DNA from: Elysia marginata
Lineage: Eukaryota > Mollusca > Gastropoda > Plakobranchidae
NCBI GenBank assembly: GCA_019649035.1
Contig: BMAT01014024.1
Span: 1 to 37,264, forward strand
Direction: 5' to 3'
Length of the DNA: 37,264 nucleotides
Positions 1 through 12,000 of the stretch are shown one piece after another. A program made the position numbers and the translations under genes. Position 1 is the stretch's first letter, and every line of letters starts with the position of its first letter. The notes below the pieces were generated by a model. The model saw only the letters and a program-made list of their open reading frames with translations, was not told the origin of the DNA and did no database searches.

Positions 1-1941
1 ACATAAGCAAACCATTGATTTCATGCATTTGTAGCGTAAAGTCTGGATCTAGGCTTACTTTCTCTCTATGAGTATGACAGTGGTGATGGCATCAGTATGT
101 CGTCTGCTGGGTAGACTAAGTTAAGTCGGTGCGGTCAAGTAATGATGAGCAATTGCAATTCAGATAACAGTATCTAAAATCAGTTGCCTTTAAAAATTAA
201 ATATTGCAATGTGTTTATGATTGTTATATTTTGATACCCAAGTTATATCGCATCTACTAACATGTGGGTCTATCTCTATGTATGGGATGTGTGTTGGTTA
301 TAACTTCAGTATCACCATTGTTCCTTACAGCAAACCCTAACACAACACTGCACTAAATCTAAGTGTGGAGGTACCAAACAAAAATTAGCCTTCAAATACA
401 TGAGACTGATGTTTTGGTATACATGTACATGTAGTTTTCTCAAAATTTTACTTAATTTACATTAATGTATGTGGGGTTCTCTGGGGTTTTCTGGGTTTTC
501 AAGGGTTCTCTCATACATGTAACTTTAATTTGTAACAAAATTAACAAGGCTTGAAAGAAGCAGCAGTTATATACCAAGTTGATGTTTTGCGTCGTATGTT
601 CGTCGTAGTATGAGTATCTGAGAGAGAGCTGTGTTATTGTCAAAACTTAAGTAGGCCTAGTCTATTCTAACTCTCTAAAGAGTCAGTCAAGGGAAGTGGC
701 TAATGTCGCTACAAGTCTATAGGTTCTAAATCCTGATTAAGAATCAAGATTATAATTTTTATGTCATCTAGAGTTTAGAACAAGACAGCGATCTAGATCT
801 ATAGCACTCTTTGAATTCTTTTATTTTAACCTAAAACTCATAATATCTAGGTCTAGATTATACAGTATATAGCCCATATGATCTATATACCCTTACAACC
901 TTAGCTGGTTATAGGTACAGTTGTGGGAATAACCAATGCTAGTTACTATCAGTACCATTGTACAAATAACTTACTACATTCATTTAATGTTTTTGTTTAA
1001 TTAGCCGTTTCTATTTTTGTAGCCATCTCAAAGAATGTTTTTTTCCCTCTGGCTCAAAATCACAAATTTGTTCCCTCAATTGACAGCAAGGGTACAGAAT
1101 TCTAGAAACTCGTAATCTGTCTAAAGCACTGAAATTCAGTCGGAGGCCAACAATAATGAATTGGACATTTCTTTTGTCATGTTCTGCGGATTGAGTGCAA
1201 TGTTTAGAACAATCCCCACCGATGGTCAATCTCATTAAGTCCTTTGATTTAAAAAAAAAAAATGGAATTCTTATCCGTCTTCATGTCCTTATTATAAAAT
1301 CACTATTTTCATTGCAGAGTTACAATTTCAGTGTAAACCTCTGTCAGAATTTCATTTGGAGTTAAAATCATGGCTTGATTTGTATAAGAAATCTGAAGGA
1401 TTTCCTCAGAGGGGTGCCACCCTATTCCAAGCCTAGATCTCATAGTAACAAATTCTTTGATTTTTTTTTTAGAAGTAAATTTACCTGGGCAATGAAATTG
1501 ATTATTTTTAATTACAACAATCATTGCTGACGAAATGAAGGATAATTATTAATCTGAGTAACTTTTAATAATAAATAGTGGCACCCCAGTGTGCAAATCC
1601 TGCCAAGAAATCTATAGATCAGTGTAAAAAAGAATTTACTGTGTACATGTGTTTTTTTAATGAAAGTTACCAAAATAGAATAAGCCTACAGGTGGTAGGT
1701 CTAGACTAGATCTAGAGGTTGAATTCGTTTGTATCACAGTGTAGTGGTTAATTTTGTCAACCTTCTTTGTTATAAACCAATAAAACTATCAAATTGAAGT
1801 CTTCTATTTCAACCTGTTGATCACTTAAAAACTTGAGTGGAATTCAACTTTAGTTCACATTTGTTAAACACGCATAGTACGAAAAATTTAGCAGTTTTTT
1901 GATGCAGCATATTATGCACTGATTCATTTGTTTGTTTTCAG
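1..1941 (+). other. Intronic sequence upstream of the first visible MPHOSPH8 exon
   Basis: AT-rich with scattered TCTAGATCT motifs (around 780-860 and 1690-1712). I looked on the + strand for the missing first half of the chromodomain (a V-E-K-I/L-like strand ending at a donor) and saw none, so the preceding exon is probably outside the window. Confidence 0.6.
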
Positions 1942-2091
1942 TCGAAAGTTTGTTATAAAGTTCGTTGGAAAGGCTATGGGCCAGAAGCAGACACATGGCA
2001 ACCCAAGCTGGACCTTTATAATGTCCAGGACATGGTGGACGAATACAAGAAACAGAAGGCAGAAACGGCTCGCAAGAAGAGACAACAAATG
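1942..2091 (+). CDS. MPHOSPH8: MPHOSPH8 exon 1 in window: second half of chromodomain
   Basis: Fifty codons, phase 0 at both ends. Acceptor is tgttttcAG. The peptide begins SKVCYKVRWKGYGPEADTW and continues to a basic helix, KKQKAETARKKRQQM. The Trp and Tyr of RWKGY correspond to two of the three aromatic-cage residues that hold methyl-lysine; the third is in the missing upstream exon. The donor is ATG|GTTTGA, which is weak at positions +3 and +4. A TGA at 2095 requires splicing at or before this point. Intron position inside the chromodomain, just before the K-x-x-YKVRW strand, fits a preceding exon outside the window. Confidence 0.92.
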
Positions 2092-5000
2092 GTTTGATTG
2101 ATATCATATTCTCTGTCAAATTCAAATTGATAAAATATTTTTCATAGCGTCATGCCAGTACCCACCATAATTGGGTTTGTTAATTATATCCTAATTTCTA
2201 CTTAGTTAGCTTTAGAAGCCAAAATTTAAAAATTGATTTAACAATAAGCATTGTCAACCTTGTGAATATACAATAAACTATAAGCAGCCATTTTATCAGG
2301 GATGCCATTTATCAGTTGCTTTCCTCCTTTTTTTTAAAGCCCAACAAACTGAATGAACACCTGTTTGAACAAGATTGACATCATGAACCACGACAATGCA
2401 CTTGATTGTTTATACCTTGCTAGCATCAGTGATAAAAAGAGTACAAGCACTCTACAGAGTAGAAGTAGAAAAGGCAAATCTCAATTATATTAATTTACAT
2501 AACAATCATCTATTTTGCATGGGTATGCCTTTGAAACAAGATTGGACAATTTAAAATTTGATTTAAATATAATTACATTTTTGGTACCCAAAGTACTTAT
2601 TTTATGAAAAAGCAATTATCTTCCTAAACCAATATATGTTTAAACTTAAAGGATTTTTGCAGTCCTTAGAATTTGGTAAATTAAAAAAAAAATCCACTGT
2701 TCTTTTAACAGTGGTTTTCCCTGCATATTAAAAATAATGTCTTTCTCTTTTGTTTTTCATTACAGGCTCAGAAAAGTGTAAAAGAAACTTGTGAAAATGT
2801 TGAAAAGTTTGCCAAGGCCGCAGCATCCGGGCAACGCAGGCCCCTCCTTGAAAATTCATCAGATGAGGATGGGAATGATTATGACCCCGAGTATGGTACA
2901 GTGAAGGACAAGTTTTGGAAAGATCTGGAGTTGGGTAGACACCAGAATCATATTGACGTTTTTGGTCTTGATTTGTACTCAAAAGTGAAAGGCTGCAGGC
3001 GAGCAGCGCATGCTGATGCTGTGGTTAATATACAAAAACAGCAGCAGCCCATCAAGCCTGAAACAAATGCTTCTGGTTTAAAAACGCCAGACCTAACACA
3101 GAAATCCTCTGTAAAGTTGAAACTCCAAAGAATGTGTGGGAAAAAAAATCAGTTCAAGGCTTCTTCATCTGCATCAGGTTTGTCGGTTTCAAACAAAAAG
3201 TCCCTTCCACAGAGAATCACTAATGCAGTGTCTAGAGCTAAAAAACGCTCGTCTGATCCTTTCAGTGCCAGTGGATATACATCAGCTAAACGTTCGCGGA
3301 GGTCGAAAGAGGCCAAAGCAATAAAGGGCTCCAGTTCAAGTTCTGTTTCCTCAGAGACAGTGGGAGTAGTAAATACTTCAGATATCTTGTCTACAACTCT
3401 TCCTGCAACTCTGACTGATTCAGCTTCAACGTCGTCACTTACCTCTACATCCTGTGCCTCTGAAGGCCCCTCAGTGTCAGTCAGCAATGTAGACATTTCA
3501 GCTTCACCTAATGCTCCAGGTAAAAGTTTTTTTCACCTTGTAATTACTAGTTAAAATACATAAAATTGTTGATGGAAAAAAAAATCACACTGAAATAGCT
3601 TCCCCCCAATATAGCCAGTGGATTATAGCAAATCTGAAGTGATACCTGTGACATTTCGCTTCTGAATAGAATGACATACTCTTGAAGGGCTCTGAACAAA
3701 ATTTTACCCGGTTCAGTTTTTTCAACAAGGATGCATTAAACAAAGAAGAAAATTTAATTGTTCCTGATTTTTGCAGGAATTGCAACTTTTTACCAGTGTT
3801 CTTCCACTAAAAAAAAACAGGAAAAAGTGAAAACGATTAAGAAAACCTTGTAACTTAAAATCTGTAGAAAACCCAACACTTTGAGTCGTACAGCTGTGAA
3901 GGCCCTAGTAGTAGTACACAGATATATCTACCTCTTTAGTTGGTTTATCAAATATTCTGTTGGTTATCTGTGCCAGGCAGAGCACTTGATAAAGGCATAA
4001 AACTTTTCTGGTTTTTTTTTTTGTGTGCAAAAGCTGCTTGCATCCCAGTTCTTCGTCGACTTTGTTTTTGGTGAGGCATAGCATTTAAATATTGTGCCTA
4101 CATTATTTTAAGTCTAATTCTGGCGAGCCTACTGTTAACTGGTTTTCATTTCATGATTTCTCCAGATCTTTCTTAAGAATAAAAGCGACACTTTCGTTAC
4201 GTCTTTTATCATCTTTGACAGTGTAAACTATTTTTGACTGTTTCGCCTGTAAATTATTTTTAAATACTTTGACTGTTTTGCCTGTGTTTGTCTTGAGTCC
4301 ACCTTCTTTCACTAACACTTAGGGGGCCTAGATAGCTCAGTTGGTAGAGGCCTCGCTCCGTGGCCCAGAGGTCGTGGGTTCAAGCCTCAGCCAAAGCACA
4401 GTCCGGGCCCCTACTGGTTGGGTCGGTGTCAGTATAATGTGACCGGCTGAGGCTAAGTCATGGTATCCCCGCTAGTCTCTGGGTGGCAGCCTGTGGGACC
4501 CAAGCCCTGAGGGCACCTTTGAAGTCTAAATTGGGCTTGTAAAATATCCTACGATCAATCATTCAATCAATCACTAACACTTAAATTAATATGTACCGGT
4601 AGCTTATAGTTCTATCTGTTCATTTCTCATATTACCTGCATGGCAAGTTTTCCCTTTTCAAACATTGTCCTCAGTTTCCAGAGTCCCATCCTAGTCTAGA
4701 TTTTTACATTCGGAACTTACAGTGTCCTGTCAGTGGCTTCCTTCAGACTGGCTTTCACCGCTGCCATTCATGATTTAAAGCACCCCCAGGGCGCTCAGAA
4801 AGTCCCTCCGCAAGTCATTTAATTGAGGTTTTATGTTGCTGTTTCTGTAAAAATGACTTTTCTACAAGATAGAGTTGTTAGCCCTATGATTAACTTACAA
4901 GTGGGGGGCTGGGGGAGATTGCTTCTAGTCTGGCTTCTGCCCTGTCCTGTTTTGGTGGCCCCAACAGGACCATAATGCTTCTGCCGACATAGCTATTAGG

Positions 5001-8000
5001 GTCGTTGTGGCACGCAAACTCACTCACCAGATCAAGGTAATGATCCATGAGTGAGACAGATCATATAACTGCTAATGAAATTGGTATTAGAAAATAAAGG
5101 GTTCAAAGAACTTTGTGATTTAAAAAAAAAATGGTGCTTCACTGTATGTGAAAAAAAAATTTGTTGTCATACTGACATTTAGGAATGGAACAAATGTAAT
5201 TTCTTTCGAAGTTTGACTATTAAGTCACCATTTTATATAAAAAGGAATTGCATTTTGTCTTTCATGCTGACAAGTGCTTGAAAAGATCATGCTGCTTTCA
5301 TTGTAAAGTAGCAAGAGAAAATGTGGGTCTTTTCAAGTTAACATTCCTGAAATTTTAATTGGAGACATGTTTTAGAACAAGATTGCATCTCTTATTTTTG
5401 ATGTGGCTATGTACATTTTTTTGTGTTTAAAGTTCACATGATATATATTTTTAATATTGTAATGAATTAATATTGTTTGATTTACAAAATTAAAGATATT
5501 CTTGAGGCTAGCAGGGAAAATTGATCTGTTATTCATTGTTTCTTTGTATGTTTTTATTTTTTTTAATTACTCTTCTTTTTTCCTTTTGCTCAGGGCAATG
5601 CAGTGACAAAACTGGAGAAATGCTGTGTGAAGTCTTTAAAACTCCAGGAAAAGCTGACACCAGGCCACCAAATTGTCTAGGTCAACAACTGATTGCAGAA
5701 GAAGATGTCATAAAAGCAGAAGAAATAGTCAAGCTTAGATCAGGTAAGCTATGCCCCTGAAATAATCGCTTTTTTTCATTCATAGAAGATGCCACACTTG
5801 AAATATATTCGTAGACCCAATATAAACCCCACAGTTTCATATAAGCTTTAAATGAAACATCCACCCAATATTTTAAACTAGATAGTAATGGAACAAATCT
5901 ATTCACAAGTTTGTTTACCTCCTAGACATAGCACACTGCATGCTGTTGTTACTATTGTTGTTCTGAGTGCCAACAGCTTGCAGATCAAGGCAGTAGCCAC
6001 TGCAAATGCTGGTGTAATATAGAAGCTAATACAAGCGAAGAGGTGAAGACGGGAGATATGAAAGATGGGTGGCACCGATAGTTAAATGAAGGAAGGTAGA
6101 GAGAGCAAAATCAAGAGAATAGTATGGACAGTTGGGATTTGATATAGGGGAAAGAAGTGCAAAAAGTGAGAGAAAGAGATAAAGGGATTGTCAAAGTGTG
6201 CCTCCAACAGGCCTCCTTAGGACAACAAGCACAGCCCTTTGACATATTATTTTCCAGTCTTTTCAGTCAAGCAAACCAGCAACACAATGGAACAAACTCA
6301 ACTAGCAAGCGTTAAGTTTCAAAAGTACAGCATTGATAAACTTTATTGGGGCACATGGGGATTGGACAACAGCATTTGTTTATTGTGAATAAGAATAGAG
6401 ACCTAGAAAGAGAAGGATTTTGTATGATTGTGTAATAGATTCACAAATAATAAAAGGGATAATATATGGGATATGATGGATGAACTACAGCGAAAGTAAT
6501 ATAGTGTGGTTATTACGATTATAGCAATAAGGATGAAATAATTGAAGCATGCAATATTGCTGTAAAAAGAGCTATGTATTAGATACAAGTCAGAACTTCA
6601 ACTAATTTTCTAGTTTGGTAGGGCCCTTACCTTACAGTTACACCCGGCAAATCTACATTTAACACCAAACTTATTATTGAAAGCAGTTAGTGTCTGAGAC
6701 AACAGACGATACTTAATAGAGTTGTCTCCCATTAAGTTACTGCTGTTTGGTTCAACGCCTTGTCACGTCAGCGTTGATAATTGTAATATCCATGCTAGTA
6801 TAATGTCAAACGTCTCTCTTAGATAACTTTACTCTCAAGATATGTAATATGTCTAGCATCCTGTCCAAATGAGTCTCAAGTCGCAAAGCCAAGTTTTGAG
6901 ATATAGGCTTACAAAGTTCAGAAGGTGTTTGGACGTCATTTTTTTTTTCTTATACAGTTTTAGGTGTTGACTCTAAAAGCATTTCTGAACATTTTCCACA
7001 CCTCATTCATGTTGAATTTTCATGTTTTATGTGTTTAATTTTGATTGGTACGGGTTCTAAGGGCTTTACACCTTTATAGTTGTCTAAACTTTAAATGCAA
7101 TTTTTTCCCCTTTCTAAAATTTTATAAGTCTTAACCCTGCCAACTTCAAAGGACTATAACTCCGCACAGAAGCATGATAGATCTGCACTGTTTGTTGTAT
7201 TTGAAAGTAGAGAAAATAAGCTTTAGTGTGATACCAATATGTTACTAATTTCCAATTTCGGCTTTAGACTCATTTGGACTGGTTGCAGGACATAATTTTG
7301 TCCTTGGCTTAGTAAATAGCAGCTCACTGCCACCGATTGTAAGCTGCTATAAATTTCTCACTCAGAAATGTGCAATGTCACTGGTCAATCCTTGAGCTTT
7401 ACTGTCATTACTTAAAGCAAGCAGGTAGTAATACAATGTCACTCAAAGCTATTCAATTCCCTTTCTTTAGTGTCACTGGAAACTCGTCATAAAACTTTAA
7501 ATGTTACTGGAAATGTTTATTGTCACAGGAACAGTCCACTGGATCTTCTCTTAGCTCAATGTCAAGCTTTAGCTACTAAGACTTGACCAAGCAGGCCACA
7601 TGGTTTAAAAAAATGCTTTATGCTCTTGTGTGACATTTACTTAAGGAGATAAGACAAGTAAAATCTGGGAAGGTATGAGAGAGCTCAGACACTTCAACGC
7701 TAGATTTCAGCCGTGCTGAGCATGCAACTGCCTTCAGTGTCATTTGTTCATCTGTAATTTTTGTTTCTTTTTTTTTTTTTTTTGGGTACGTGTCTGAGGT
7801 TATACCCGAGACTGCATAGTTAATAAAACCACCTAATTGTCATTTTTTTAAATTCTGTGTGAACGTCCATACTCCTAACTGTGGTGTACTTGGTTAAACT
7901 TGTAGATATAATTGAGTAGCTTGTGGGGAAATTGTATCTGTTTGCTCCTTTTGGAAAGTGGAAAGATCACATAAATTGAGGTTCCTTTCTTTTGTTTTGG

Positions 8001-9026
8001 TTTTGTATTTTCCGCCTTTGTTTACATTAATACAACAGGGCAGCCAAGAAGAAAGCTTGTACAGCTATGGTGTAACTTTTTTAACTAGCTAAGGTCCACC
8101 AATCAGGTTCATACAAAAGAGTGCAATGTCAAGATGAATTTTGATTTGTAGAAAGTCATTTCAATGTAGTGCGTGTAGTATCAATTATACCAGCTACACA
8201 TATACAGGTTTTCTTATGCTGGGGGTCAACAAAATTAACTCATGTGCAACCAATAGAATGTTTTTTCATCTTTTATCGTAACCACCAAGGAACACAATAG
8301 CTGAAGGCACCCCACATAAATGTTGTTATAACAGTTAAATTTTTGACAAGTAAAACAAATCTTAATATAACAGAACCGAAAAGGTATCAGAACACTGGGC
8401 GCACCATTTCATCTTCACGTTTTTATTGTATGTTAATTTGTAAATCTAACTGTCAAAGAATTAACAAAAGGAAGGAAGACAGCATGTTACAAAGTAATAA
8501 TTATGCAGATGTAGTTTTACCCAAGTCGCACACAAAGCATGTAAAAATGTGCAAATTTGTATTGAAACAAAGTGGAAAACTAAAAAAAACCAAAAAAACT
8601 CAAAGAACAAAAACTGCGTTACGTTTGAGGAAAATACAACATACCTCAGTTGGAGTGGACCTGACTTAAACATTATTATTAGGAAGCAATCATAATATGA
8701 ATGAACACCCAAGAAACAAACCTAACTCTAGAGAAGGCTGTCACGTCACACGATACTCTCATCTGATGCGCTAAAGCTTTAAAACTAAAAGAGTCAAGAT
8801 GGTGAAGACTTATAGTGTTATTGTTGTAAATTTTAATTAGCATTAGTAGTAACAGGTATGCAGTAATTTTTGTAGGGCTAGTAGTAGAAGTAGCAGCCAT
8901 AGTAGTAGTTGCATCGCCAGCAGTATTACTAGAAGGCCTGTTACAAGTAACAGCAGCAGAGGCACTAGTAGGAGTAGTAGTAGCAGCGGCAGCAGGAAGA
9001 AGAAAAAGAAGAAGAAGAAGAAGAAG

Positions 9027-9058
<32 letters not shown>

Positions 9059-12000
9059 ACAAGTTAACTGAACTAGTCTAGTTGAATGAATTTGTTTAGT
9101 GCAGTACCATTAGCGGTAGGCCTAGTAATCAAAACAGACCTTGACTCTTGTTGCAACGAAATATTTGAGACCTAGCAAACATGTTGGATTTTTCATTTAA
9201 AATGTAATCCCTGACCTTATCAGTTCTACGAAAATGAAAATTTGTAAATACATGTTGTAGCACCCCCATGATACAGACATTGCATCGACAAGCATTCCCC
9301 TAGACCCTTTCCGATCACAGGTACTCGACACTCGTTCAAATTCATTAAATGGAGCCCGCAAGCGTAGGTCATAGTCACACGTCTCTAGTCGACCCTTGCC
9401 CCCCTTTTCGCTTCGCCCAGCTTCTCCGACCCAGCGACACCACGACTGACACGAACTGAAGAGAAGCAGGAAGCATATTGCCCTCTCTAGTGCTATAAAT
9501 AGAACTCTGTGTAGCCCACCCCAAAACTTCAAGGCAGTATGCAAGGACATCTATTGAAACCTCAAACAATGTTTATTAATGTGCCATTGGATTCGTTTTC
9601 TTTTTCTTACCCTTGATGTGGATTTTATTCTTTTTATGCGTTAAACTGCTCTTGACTTATTAAAAGTATATCCGAGAATGATGAGTTTAGTGCCTATTAT
9701 TAATGAGGGAAAAGTTTTGATTTGTTCCCATTTTCTGAGTAGGAAGCACGGAAGACAGTGAACAGAATACTACTACTGTTGTAGAATATGTTGCGTATTC
9801 ATTACTGATGGGAGTGTAACTGTCCTCTCCCCATTCTCCTCACAACTGTAAAGGGAATGGCTACCAAAGGTATTGCACCAGACGGTTGAGCATGCTGTTA
9901 TTTTTTGCTGAGGTGGACCTTGGGCCTTCCATGGATATAGGTATATCAAACTCTAAGAGAAAGAAAAAAAAGCAGTGGTGCTTAGCCATAAATTGTACAA
10001 CTGGGCGCTATAAAAGACCATGTCTCACCCAAGACTTATCTTCTTTTACTCAAGATATTTCACCTGCCCTCCGCCACCTCCATGAGGATAACAATGGCCA
10101 AACTAGAAACTTACCCAGACTTCATATCGTAGAAGCCTTCAAAGTGAAAGTTGCTCAAATGGAGCCCAGAGATCGCTTATGTATACATGTACTTGATCGA
10201 CTTGTTCTTGAGGAAATGTCTCTGGAATGTTCATTGAGTCACAACATAGAGCACGGCTAGATGTAGAAGGTTTGGAGAATTTCGTATTGACCGTCTCTTC
10301 CTCTCTCTCACTCTGTCACTCTCTCCGAGCTTGTATGTATCTATTATTCATAGCCTCTTTCTGTGTATCCAGGTCTGTTCTGTTTAGAAATACATGGACT
10401 AATAAGTAAAAGTACATTTAATTATAATTTAACAGTATCTATACTCACTCTCTTTAGCGCGCCTAGATACATCCTAGTGTCCGCGCTCAGTTGGCGCTGG
10501 CGGGCGGGGCGCGGGGCCAAAAGATACTGAACGTCTAGCCTCTGGCCTACCGAACACACGAATTCCTTTCTTCTTTTCGTTAACTGAAGAGTGGATTGTG
10601 ACTTAAGATGGCGCGGCCCATGGATTCTAAATACTCGAAATGAATCAACCTAGAAGAATCTAGATCTAGAAAATCTGGAGATATCTAGCTTGTCCTTACT
10701 GTTTAAAGTGGACCTAGAGGCAGTGGTTAAGTTTCGTGGTCCTATCGATTGTGTCTTGACAAAATAATATGAAGTGAAATTGGAAACGTTTTAATCTAGA
10801 CTCTAGTCTAGATAGTCTTTTTTAGAAAATCTAGATCTAATCTAGATAGATCTTTATACTCTAGATCTAGAAGTCTAGACTCTAAGTCTAATCTAGATCT
10901 AGAAGTCTAGATCTAATTCTAAATATATGATATCTAGATATAGATCTAGGCTAGATCTAGATCCAATACACCATCGAAAATATAAAATGGGCTTGATTTG
11001 ACAGGCCAGAAGTTAAAATATCATTATATCGGGATAATCCTGGCATTGGCCCGCTGACAGGACTGACGAAATGAAGGGAATGATAACCAATTTTCAACAC
11101 CAGCGGGCCAATCCCTGGATTAAGCCATTATATCTGCTACCACAGTTCTGATTCTCTGTCTTATTTTGTTATGGAAAAATGCACGAAACCACACTTGGCT
11201 TAATCCTGAGATTGGCCCGCTGGTGTTAAAAATGAGTATCATCTCCTTCATTTTGTCAGTCTTGCGAGCTGCCCAATGCCAGGATTATCCCCCACACTAA
11301 AACAAAACAAGTGCCTAAAATGCTAAATATCTACATGGATATATTGTAATCTAGATAGGCCTTGATCTAGATCTAGTTCCAGACTCTAGATAGTCCTATG
11401 CCTTGCGACCAGGGACAGGGTAGATGAGTGGAATGTCTCATGTTCACATGAATTCTTAAGTGTTGCTTGTTTCATGAATACGTTTTGATTTTCTGAGCTA
11501 AATTAATGAAAATGAAGACAAATTCATGAAATTATCAGATTTTTGTGGAAAGATATATTTGAAACTTTTGTTGATTGATAACGACTTTGTAGCCTCTAGA
11601 ATTAGAATGGAAAACTATTGATTATACTACAACTTTTGACAATCCTGGGATTGGCCCTCTGGTGTTCAAAATGGAAGTAAAATAATACATCTAACTCTAA
11701 TTTGACTTAACTAGTGCTGTTGCAACAGAAGGCAATATAGGTTTTAAACTAAACTAAGATGGAAGTATTTTTTAAAAATTACCTATAGGAGGATGGAAAA
11801 GCCAGGGGCTAGAATTAGGCTTACAGTTCAAAGTGCCCATATTACAAGACCTGGGCAATCATTGCTGCTGCTTCCCCACATCCTGGTAGGAAGAGGGATG
11901 GGCATTCTCAGGATTGCCCAAACAACAACAAATTTTACTGCTGTATAATTTAAATGTGAATTGCATCCCCAAACTTTGAAATAATGAATAGCTAAATCAA

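Noticed and set aside
3149-3496. 115-codon frame antisense to MPHOSPH8 exon 2
   Set aside because: Lies wholly opposite a Ser-rich coding exon, where antisense frames are commonly open.
4322-4395. Stand-alone tRNA gene
   Set aside because: A and B boxes fit, but the acceptor stem is not closed and the unit continues into a SINE body with target duplications.
8343-8669. 108-codon lysine-rich frame on the + strand
   Set aside because: Begins at TTG, is AT-rich and basic in the way random AT-rich DNA reads, and resembles no known protein.
8679-9062. Reading frames of 71-127 codons on the - strand with poly-Leu, poly-Val and poly-Phe runs
   Set aside because: They are translations of the AAG/AAC/AGT trinucleotide repeat tract, not a membrane protein.
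11031-11291. One large palindromic (foldback) element
   Set aside because: Separate 8-bp duplications around each arm show two independent MITE insertions.
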